Source of the DNA: Meloidogyne chitwoodi | Lineage: Eukaryota; Nematoda; Chromadorea; Rhabditida; Meloidogynidae | Assembly (NCBI GenBank): GCA_015183035.1 | Contig: JACZZP010000009.1 | Span: forward strand, 992,001 to 1,056,000 | DNA: 64,000 nt | Direction of reading: 5' to 3' | Part shown: piece by piece, positions 56,436 through 64,000 of the stretch | Numbering within the stretch: position 1 is the first letter of the stretch | Layout of the letters: each line of letters opens with the position of its first letter | Notes under the pieces: model-generated | The model's database searches: none | What the model was told of the DNA's origin: nothing | What the model saw: the letters and a program-made list of their open reading frames with translations, nothing else | Translations under genes and position numbers: made by a program

Positions 56436-56755
56436 TTATTTCTTACGTAATGATTTCTTTAATAAATTCAAAACAGATTGATAACCCTCAAAATGAATAA
56501 AACGAACGTAGCGTCCCTAAAGAAAATTGATTTAAATATAATGTTTTAATTAACCTTTATAAATAAAGTTTGAAGAAAAAGAGGTTTTATATTTTTTATT
56601 CCTCTTCTATATATAACAATATCAGACAACTCAATATTTAACGATTTCGACTCAACAAAAACAATTTTTCCTTCAATAGCTGTTTCGTCTTTAAGCTCAA
56701 TAATTACAATAGATCCTAACGATTCCTGTAGAAAAAGACCCAAAGTTATAGACAT
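56436..56755 (-). CDS. LSM10-like Sm-fold protein (U7 snRNP type)
   Basis: Small Sm/LSm protein. Two exons: 56755-56556 or so (MSITLGLFLQESLGS, IVIIELKDETAIEGKIVFVE, SLNIELSDIVIYRRG) and 56516-56436 (GRYVRFIHFEGYQSVLNLLK, SLRKK stop). The Sm1 motif (ELKDETAIEGKIVFVES), the LNIELSDI segment and the late G-R-x-V-R-F-I-H Sm2 motif resemble LSM10, whose Sm2 motif reads GRNVRYVHI. LSM10 pairs with LSM11 in the U7 snRNP that cuts replication-dependent histone pre-mRNAs. Other Sm proteins have RG-x-x-(I/V) at this point, so LSM10 is preferred, but the assignment is moderate. The gene ends 4 nt before the ADAM17-like start and begins 160 bp after the RPL3 stop, all on the minus strand. Confidence 0.7.
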
Positions 56756-56915
56756 TCACTATTTTTAAATAAATATTTAAAAAATCAAACGATTTTCAAA
56801 ACAGTAAATTTCAAAATAAAATAACAAAATAAAAATAAAATTAAAAAATCAACAAATTTTTATTCGGAAAATGAACATTTTTCAGCGATTAACATAAAAT
56901 AATATTTATCTCTAC

Positions 56916-58291
56916 TCAACTGACAGTTGTCTCGGCTAAAAAGTCTTTTTTGAGTTTGCCCATAAAAGCTTTCTTCTCGGTACTTGTTTGGAATCGGCCA
57001 TGTCCAAATTTTGAACTTGTATCAATCCATTTAAGATCAATCTTCTCAAAGGCAAAACGCTTTGTTTGAGTTATAAGACTTTTACGCAAAGTAATTGGAC
57101 GCTTCTTAGGACCAATACAGCAGCCACGGATCATAACATAATCTTGATTAACAAGCCCATAATGAGGAAATCCTCCCTAAATTTGAAATTTACTTAAAAA
57201 ATTTAAGAAAGTATACCATAGGATTGATTGTCTTTTCTGTCGTATCAAAATCTGTAGAACCATTCTTTTTTCCTTCCGGTGTCTTACAAGACTTTCCAAG
57301 GCGATAGATCTTCTTGTTAATTTCTGTGCGATGGTGATAACCCTTCTGCCCAGCACGAGCAACTGTGAACTGAACTCTCGAAGGGTGCCAAGCGCCAATA
57401 CAGGCAACCTTCAAAATACCTTTTTTAGAAAATATTTGAAATGCCAAACCTTTCGAAGTCCTTTGTGCGTCTTACGTGGAAGCTTTTTTGTATGCCAACG
57501 ACTAGTCACTCCCTTAAAACCTTTGCCTTTTGTAACACCTATACACCCTATCATTTCATCTTGTTCAAAAACTTGATCCACGGAAATTTGCTTTTCAAAA
57601 TGCTCACGTGCCCAATCTACTTTTTCAGGAACTGTCCCTCCATTGATTTGAACCTCCATTATATTAGCCTTTTTGTTTCGGTGTTTCATAAGCTTCATCT
57701 AAAAAATAGATAGATGAATGGCATGAAGTAAATATATATGCGAACTTGAGTATGTGCGATGACGCGAACATATTTGCAATATTTCTTGATCCTGTTCAAA
57801 TCAGCATCGATAGATTTTCGACCATCTTCATCCTGCCACTTCTTTGCATATTTAGTAAAAGCCTTCTTTTTGCATTTGTACCTGAAATTTCATTCGTAAA
57901 AGATTCTATGCTTTAAAAAAACAAACCAGTTCTTGTAGAAACGACGTTTACAATCTTCACTCAAATGTTCTGCAAAAACGGCTTTAAGAGGTCGCGGACC
58001 TCGCGGGGTTTCAATGTATCCAACAACGCCGACGATGACCATGGGAGGAGTCTCAAGAATTGTTACAGCCTCAACAACTTCCTTCTTGTGTACTTTTGAT
58101 CCAATTTTATCGACATCACGTACAATATGTGTCATTCCTGCTTTATAGCCAATAAAAGCAGTCAAATGAATAGGCTTTGAAGGGTCATCCTTCGGGAAAG
58201 CTTTGCATTTTCCAAGATGACGTTTAGACCGCTTTTTAGGAGTAAATCCCATAGAACCATGTCTTGGAGCGGAAAACTTTCGGTGGGACAT
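56916..58291 (-). CDS. RPL3: Large subunit ribosomal protein uL3 (RPL3)
   Basis: Core protein of the 60S subunit. Start [20 protein letters not shown] at 58291, stop at 56918-56916, about five exons. All family landmarks are present: [120 protein letters not shown] and [16 protein letters not shown]. The [20 protein letters not shown] segment carries the conserved histidine-rich tip near the peptidyl transferase centre. Codon composition is less AT-biased than the neighbours, as expected for a highly expressed gene. Confidence 0.97.
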
Positions 58292-58306
58292 TGAAAAAAT
58301 ATTATT

Positions 58307-58320
58307 CTGAAAAAGTAGTT
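58307..58320 (-). promoter_or_regulatory. Candidate splice/trans-splice acceptor before RPL3
   Basis: On the minus strand, ctttttcag immediately precedes a 15-base leader and the RPL3 ATG. Its position and T-rich/AG form fit a spliced-leader acceptor or a 5'UTR intron. The spliced leader itself is not visible in genomic DNA. Confidence 0.4.
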
Positions 58321-58670
58321 TTAAAATAAAAATAGAAAAATGTTGGATACATTTGATTAAATTTGAAACTATTTTGACCAACCTAGCTTTTAAAATCCTA
58401 AATGAATTCGATTTTACAATTTTCTATATCTAAAATTCCTAATCCAATTGGGTACAGCCCGACAAGTCGGCCGGCGAAAAGTTGGACGTGTCCTCCAATA
58501 ATGTACCTGTAAACCTCCGACTCTAATTAAATAACCTAGATGAAAAATTACAAAATGGTAATACATACCTATCTTCATAAAGTCAAATAAAAAAAGACAT
58601 TTGATTACTTTAATATTGCGACAAATATATGGTAGTATTATGATGCTCGTCATTTTCTGATTTATTTTTA
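58321..58670. other. Divergent promoter region with a dispersed GC-rich repeat
   Basis: Between RPL3 (minus) and PYROXD1 (plus). At about 58453-58500 the sequence gtacagcccgacaagtcggc resembles GC-rich words found near 63030 and, inverted, near 63560. The open frame on the minus strand here (HYWRTRPTFRRPTC and similar) is produced by the repeat and is not called as a gene. Confidence 0.4.
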
Positions 58671-61157
58671 ATGAATCTTTTATCTGCGGATTATGTTATA
58701 ATAGGAGGTGGAGTCTGTGGTGTATGTATTGTTGATGAGTTAGATGAATTGTTAAATAGTGAAGAAGCTCCTGGAACTTCAGATCACACTGTGATATTTG
58801 TGAGTGGACTTTGTGGATTTATAAAACGAGCAGTAAATATTAAAAAAGTAATATATTTTCTTGATAAATTTACAAATTTTAATTTATAGGTTGGGCAAAT
58901 AGCAACTTCGTTTGATGTTAAATCCATTGGTTCCGAAATATTTAATCAAACATCTAAAAGAATAACTTGTTTAAATGATGAGGTGAATGCATGGATCCCT
59001 GCAAAAAAAGTTAAATATTTTGGAGTTTTTAATTTATAAAAAATTTTAGAATCTAACTCTCAAAAGTGGTAAAATTATTTCTTATAAAAAGTTAGCAATT
59101 GCCACGGGTGCTTCTCCAAAGCAAACTATTGAATCGAACCCTTTTGTTATACGTCTTCGCGATACTCAAACAATTAATGACCTTAAAGAATCTCTGTCTA
59201 CTGCTCGACGTGTTTTGATTCTTGGTAATGGTGGAATTGCTACGGAACTTGCGTAATAAAATTTTTAAATATTCTCTTATTTTCTTTAGTTTCAAATTAA
59301 AGAATATTGAAGTTATTTGGGCATTTAGGCACAGTTATATGTCTGCGACATATTTCGGTTTATTATTCAATTAACTTAATTTTGCTCTTTAGATATGGCA
59401 GCAGCAAAATTTTTTGAGTCAAAATTAACTAATAATGAGGAAAAGAACATTGAGAGTTTTGATGTTAAATATGATAGAATTGCTGTTGTTAAAGGTGATG
59501 ATCAAAAAGAGAAAAGTTCTTGTTCTGGATCAGCATTGGGTCCTCACTGGATAGCTAAGCTTGCACTAAAACATTCAAGTAACAAGAAGGTAATTACTTA
59601 AAATTAACCTTTTTTGTTAGTTTATTTAGGAATTGAGAAAATTACTTATACTGAATGAAGTTGAAATAGATTCCATCTCAAATTTTAAACATGATAAATC
59701 GAAAGAACATGAATTAAAAGATTCGTTTTTAAGACAATCTGATTGGAAATTATGGGCTTATTTAAGTGATGGAAAATATATTGGTTGTGATTTAATAATC
59801 GAAGCAACTGGGGTTGTTCCAAATTCAAGAATTTGGAAGAGAGATTGTCCTGAATTGGAACTATCCGACGACAACGGAATTTTAATTGATGATCATATGA
59901 GGTAAACTAATCGTAATATTGAACTTTGTGGGCCAGATTTTTTTCCTTATTTTCCCTTGAGCAATCATCAAGCGCGTTTTATAATCTCTTGGGTGTATAA
60001 AATGGGAATGGGTTATAGGAAAACATTATTTTCTAAATTATTAAAAAAATATGGAACAACTTAAAAATTTCACAATAATCGATCTTTGTGAAAAATTGAA
60101 ATTGGCCGACAATGATTTTGATGCTTGGCTAGAGCAATTGGCTTACTTCACGGCAAACGGACATGTTCAAAATGTGCTGGTAAGTCAACAATTAGCACAG
60201 TGAAAGTCAGACGTTATGGAAATCGGCGTTGTAGATCTAGCATTTGGCGCAAAAAACAAGGATATCTGTGTGGGACTTTTTTTCAAGGCTGTAACTTAAA
60301 AAAAATTTTCAACTTTCATATTTTTGGGCGCGACTGTATGGCAAATATGGGTAATATTAACTTTTATCCTTGCGAACATTCTGAATAAAAATTAATCTTT
60401 TGACATTGATTTTTTACTAAATGATTATAAAACGCGCTTGATGATTGCTCAAGGGAAAATAAGGAAAAATAAAAAAATCTGGCATACAAATTTCAATATT
60501 ACCAGCTAATCATTTACTTTAAGCAAAATATTTAAGGACGAATATTCCCGATGTTTATGCCGCTGGAGACGTTTGCACACCACAATGGGCAGGAGATCAT
60601 GCGCATTGGAAACATGTCTATAATTAAGCTTTTAAAGTTATTAAACAAACTAATTTTAGATTCGGCTTTGGACCCAAGCTAGACAAATGGGCATTTATTG
60701 CGCTCGTGCTATGAGTATAGAGAATTTACTTCCTGATATTGCTTTTGATATTTTCTCGCATGTGACAGAATTTTTTGGTTATAAGGTATTTTACAGATAT
60801 CCGCAAATTTTAGCTTCACATCTATATCCGTCTGATTTTTTTAATGTATCCGTGGGTATCCGGATATTATTCGTGTCCTTGCACAGGACTTGATTTTGCT
60901 AAATTTAGGTAGTTCTTCTCGGTGATTTTTCGGCCGAAAATTTGGAAAAACCTTTCGAGATTAATTATCGAATAACAGAAAATGTTGAATATGTCAAAGT
61001 TATTACAAAGAATCACCGAGTTCAAGGATCGGTTCTAATTGGTGAAACAGAACTGGAAGAAGTTATTGAAAATTTAATATTAGACCAAACAGATATTTCT
61101 CAGATTGAGGATAAATTGCTTGATCCGAATATAGACCTAGAAGATTATTTTGATTAA
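58671..61157 (+). CDS. PYROXD1: PYROXD1-type flavin oxidoreductase
   Basis: Class I pyridine-nucleotide disulfide oxidoreductase family protein without the CxxC redox pair; human PYROXD1 is nuclear/sarcomeric and protects the tRNA ligase complex. About ten exons. FAD site YVIIGGGVCGVCIVDEL near the start, then KLAIATGASPKQTIESNPFV, IRLRDTQTINDLKESLSTAR and the second nucleotide fold RVLILGNGGIATELAF. EVIWAFRHS, SALGPHWIAKLALK, and GCDLIIEATGVVPNSRIW follow. FAD-binding DVYAAGDVCTPQW, LWTQARQMGIYCARAM and the C-terminus RVQGSVLIGETELEE...LLDPNIDLEDYFD match the human protein closely. The intron near 59902-60536 contains a transposon remnant. Start ATG 58671, stop at 61155-61157. Confidence 0.92.
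59913..60502. mobile_element. Merlin-like DNA transposon remnant in a PYROXD1 intron
   Basis: Terminal inverted repeats of about 75 bp: gtaatattgaactttgtggg at the left, and the mirror ending ttcaatattac at 60502. Both arms contain cccttgagcaatcatcaagc and gcgttttataat. The word ctaatc flanks both sides, but not in register, so the target duplication is unresolved. The middle carries a broken transposase N-terminus (see 60051-60388). The element is confined to the intron between exons ending at 59901 and starting at 60537. Confidence 0.75.
60051..60388 (+). pseudogene. Fragment of a Merlin/IS1016-type transposase N-terminus
   Basis: An ATG at 60051 opens MEQLKNFTIIDLCEKLKLAD and FDAWLEQL. 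A shift of frame near 60140 then leads into GLLHGKRTCSKCAGKSTIST, VRRYGNRRCRSSIW and GTFFQGCNLKKIF. The pattern GLL...CSKC...RYGNRRCR...GTFFQGCNL is the zinc-ribbon plus helix opening of ISXO2/Merlin transposases. The DDE catalytic domain is missing, so this is a short, frameshifted relic of a Merlin element that has been kept inside the nonautonomous copy. Identification is from motif pattern only. Confidence 0.6.
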
Positions 61158-61345
61158 ATTTTATTTTATCTTCTTAAATCTGCGTCTAAATATTTTAAAT
61201 GAAAATACATAAATTATTTTCTTATGCAGGGCAAAAATTTAAATATTTTAATAATATATTGCAAATTTACTAAATAATTTAATTTACTTTTAAACAAAAT
61301 CAAAAAAGTGACAAACATATAATTCTACTTAATCCGGTTTTTATA

Positions 61346-62783
61346 CTACTTTTCGTTTGATTGTCCCAATTCTAAGCGCAAGAAATCTTTAACGTCTGCT
61401 CCATGATAATTGAGATATTCATAAACTTTTTGCTGTGGGTTAAGCATGAAGGCTTGTCGCATTAATTGAGATTCATTTTCATCTATTTTTGTTATCTAAA
61501 ATAATAAATAGATGGGCAGTTATAGTTTTTTAACATATTCCCCTAATTTCTCTTACACTTTCTGAAGAACCATCATCATCATCCTTCTCAAAATCAGTTG
61601 CATTAGTTAAAATCTCGTTTGATTCATTATGTTCTTCATTTTCACACGGCTCTCCCAATGTTTCTGGAACCATACCAATAATATGATGACAGATTTGTCG
61701 ACCTAATTTTTCAATAGGAAATCCAGAGTTTTCCTCTCTTCTTTTTATTGATATAATTGAGATAAAACGGCCCATTTCTACTTGATCAATTTTCTCTGAA
61801 GGATTACAATGATTTCTAAATAATCAAAAAATTAAAACAAACCATTTGGATGTGCATGGCCAAATACACTAAATTCTGGCGAAGTATAGAAGACTTTAGC
61901 TTGATTTAATTTTATTTTTTCTCCTAATTTTCCAATGGAGTCTACAATCAATTCTTCAAATGAATGACCATTAGGATGTTTTAAATCATTCAATACTTAA
62001 TTTATAAAAACTTTTTGATTTATTAAACAATCCTACAAAATTCTAAAGAATTTAATCCGCCCATAATCTTGTAGTCAGCCTTTGAAGCTAAAAGATTCTC
62101 CGCATGATCAAAAAGAGCCGTAGTAAGTTGATATGCCTATTAAATTTTATCGAAATAATTTAACGAGATACAATCACCTTAAGAACAATTAACAAGGAAT
62201 TCGTTTAGAGACTTTTTTTAGATGTTGGATTCTTTGGATCCCTTTAAACAATTTTACAAGTTAAATTTTTGATAAATTGTCCTTTGGGTGAATTATTTTT
62301 AATTAAATAAAATTATACCAATAGACGGAATTCTTCACTCTTAGCAACAAAGTCTGTCTCACAATTTAGTTCAATCATAGCCGCAATACTTTTTCTTATC
62401 AATAATGCACATAAACCTTGTGACGCATTTCGTTCATTTAACCTTTAAATATTAATATTTTAAATTTTATAATTTTATTTACTTTGCTGCCTTCTCCCAT
62501 CCTTCTTTAACTGCTGCCTCCTTGATCCAGCGAAGTGCTTCGCTATAATTTTTTTCGCCAAATTTTACCAAAGCCTTACGGCATTTTGCATAACTATAGC
62601 CAGTTTCTTTACGCATTTTAACTAAACACTAAATTAAAATAATTAATAAATAAAAAATTTTAATTTAACCTCTTTACTAATGTTTACATTCTTTTCATTG
62701 ACTTCAACTAGTTGAATGGAGAAGAATCTCACAAGATTTGGCAAGAATAAAAATTTTCTTTGTAATTTTAAAGTATTTTGCAT
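61346..62783 (-). CDS. TSFM: Elongation factor Ts, mitochondrial
   Basis: Guanine-nucleotide exchange factor for mitochondrial EF-Tu. Start [20 protein letters not shown] at 62783, a basic import-type leader; stop TAG at 61348-61346. Family marks: [20 protein letters not shown] with the UBA-type core, [60 protein letters not shown] and [16 protein letters not shown]. The C-terminal region ends [20 protein letters not shown]. The acidic insert [20 protein letters not shown] is not conserved. One exon is very small (SLNEFL, 18 bp). About eight exons, convergent with PYROXD1 (188 bp apart). Confidence 0.9.
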
Positions 62784-63730
62784 ATTTTATTCACGATGTC
62801 TAAAATTTAATTAAAAAGCAATAAATAGAGAAATCTTATCTAATGGTTGTCTGTGAGAAAATTCTTTTATAAATCTTAATTTTAGTACTCGGAGGACTGA
62901 TAAAACAATTACTAGTGAGTCTTAATAGTACCACTAATCTTGAGGACTAAACCGAGAGGAATCAATTAACAGCTCAGTCGTGTTGATTGTGACAAACCGG
63001 CCTGCGACAAATAGGGCGTGCCCTGAGGGTACAGCCCGAAAAGGCGCGAGGCCGAAAAGGCGCAATTTAATATACCTAACATAAGCTTTTTTTAATTTTT
63101 TTTCTCATTCCATTATAGAAACTACTAAATGTAAATATTCTTAAATTTTTTTATTTCTTTTTAATTCATTCTTTATTTTTACAAACAATATATAAATTAG
63201 AGACTTGCGCTGGGCGGATCCCGCGCTGGATTTTGCGGGATCCAGCACCTGCAATCCCGTACTTTTTTGGGTTTGCGGGATGCCGTAAAACCTGTCCCGC
63301 ATCGATTTAAAAAAAAATCCCGCATGCGATATCCCGCAAATGCGATTTTGCCGGTCTCTAAATCCTTTTTTAGTTTTAAAAAGTGTCTGACTACCATACT
63401 TTGAGTTTTAAAATTTTTAACTACAACAAAGTGTTTAGTTTCAACAAAGTGACTGACAACCATCCTATTGAATAAAAGTTTTTATTTAAAAATATATTAT
63501 TAATGTTTTTGTTGGTAGAATTAAGTTTACATAAGTATAGGCAGTCGCGCCTTTTCGGTTGCGCCTTTTCGGGCGTGTCCCTCCTGCTTTGATAAATTTT
63601 TTAATTTTTGCTAAATATAGCTTGTCTTTTTTTTCCTACTTTTTATTCTGTATATATTGTTAGGTATATTTGTTTCTAATTTATTTGTTTTATATAATCA
63701 AGAAAACTTTAACCAAAAATATTTGTAAAA
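62784..63730. other. Spacer with several GC-rich repeat elements
   Basis: No gene. A GC-rich patch at 62990-63065 contains gtacagcccgaaaaggcgcg and gccgaaaaggcgcaa; its inverted counterpart gcgccttttcggttgcgcct lies at 63547-63566, so the pair could be terminal repeats of an element of about 550 bp. A separate GC-rich element sits at 63197-63361. The remainder is AT-rich, and the stretch 63590-63730 should hold the promoter of the next gene. Confidence 0.5.
63197..63361. repeat. Short element rich in GCGGGAT words with inverted TTAGAGAC ends
   Basis: 165 bp begins ttagagacttgcgctgggcg and ends gccggtctctaa, so the outer 8 bases form an inverted repeat. Inside, gcgggat or its complement atcccgc occurs six or more times in both orientations, e.g. 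gcgggatccagc, gcgggatgccg, atcccgcatgcg and atcccgcaaatgcg. I see no clear target duplication. Likely a small nonautonomous element or a cluster of binding-site-like repeats; the family is unknown to me. Confidence 0.5.
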
Positions 63731-64000
63731 ATGTCTTCGGAGATTGATGTGAATAGGTTTTCTATTGATGCGACAACGAATGATGAACATACTGGAGTAA
63801 ATGGGGGAGAATCTATTTCGGAATGCTCACAAGAAGAGTTATACCAGCAACATGATAAGCAGGAGAATGGGGAACATGATATTAATGGACAGAATGAAGC
63901 CGTGAATGATCCTGGTATTTTTAGCTTTTATTACCTAGCCTATAACTGTGATTAAGTGCAAGATCCTCCACCAGTTACACCTCCAGCAATTACTTCTTCA
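63731..64000 (+). CDS. 5' part of an unidentified gene running off the right edge
   Basis: Exon 1 (63731 to about 63913) starts MSSEIDVNRFSIDATTNDEH and is acidic and Gln/Glu-rich. An intron (donor gtatttt, acceptor gattaag at about 63957) joins, in frame, to VQDPPPVTPPAITSS, which continues past the window. The N-terminus looks disordered. An R-F-S-I tetrapeptide at residues 9-12 fits the R-F-x-V/I docking consensus of SPAK/OSR1 kinases, but a four-residue match is weak evidence. I cannot name the protein. Confidence 0.5.

Noticed and set aside
58414..58653. Minus-strand open frame upstream of RPL3
   Set aside because: Coding appearance comes from a GC-rich dispersed repeat and the rest is AT-rich; no known domain and no splice signals to RPL3.
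63197..63463. Minus-strand open frame across the GCGGGAT element
   Set aside because: It reads through repeat words and shows no domain; element structure explains it better.

Overview
The window is very AT-rich (introns and spacers are largely A/T homopolymers and TTTATTTA runs) and carries 20 recognisable protein-coding genes on both strands, split by many 40-60 bp introns with a short T-rich/AG acceptor. The gene set includes a CYK-4-type RacGAP, an UNC-82/NUAK kinase, a DYF-18/CDK20 kinase, a Cys-loop anion channel, an astacin with an ShKT domain, a nematode-type CK1/TTBK-like kinase and 7TM receptors. Small introns, same-strand gene clusters and candidate trans-splice acceptors right before start codons also fit a nematode. 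The extreme AT content resembles Meloidogyne-type plant parasites, but that is an inference.

Layout: 0.4-6 kb (+) FNTA, NAA30, SPT2. 7.3-14 kb (-) RACGAP1/CYK-4, AGGF1, AUH. 14.8-29 kb (+) CDK20, a peptide-receptor-like GPCR, an SLC17-like carrier, ELAPOR. 29.3-37.5 kb (+) XAB2/SYF1, a ligand-gated anion channel, STOML2. 38-40 kb a minisatellite and a truncated CK1-like kinase. 40.5-50.6 kb (+) a 7TM protein and the long NUAK/UNC-82. 51-58.3 kb (-) astacin, ADAM17-like protease, LSM10-like protein, RPL3. 58.7-61.2 kb (+) PYROXD1. 61.3-62.8 kb (-) mitochondrial EF-Ts. The right edge holds the 5' part of an unknown gene.

The spaces between and inside genes hold at least five inverted-repeat elements: a 602 bp element with a perfect 8 bp target duplication, a 227 bp element with an 8 bp duplication, a 1097 bp palindrome with two 529 bp arms and TA flanks, a roughly 410 bp long-TIR element in an XAB2 intron, and a 590 bp element in a PYROXD1 intron that still carries a decayed Merlin/IS1016-type transposase N-terminus. 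A 41/42 bp minisatellite and a GC-rich 'gcgggat' element are also present.

The most interesting biology: the CYK-4/RacGAP homologue appears to have lost all three catalytic GAP residues (arginine finger R to S, K to R, N to T). The ADAM17-like protease lacks a prodomain and starts 4 nt after the stop of the LSM10-like gene, in a same-strand RPL3-LSM10-ADAM17 cluster that looks like an operon. Most other genes are conserved housekeeping or neuronal genes and look ordinary.
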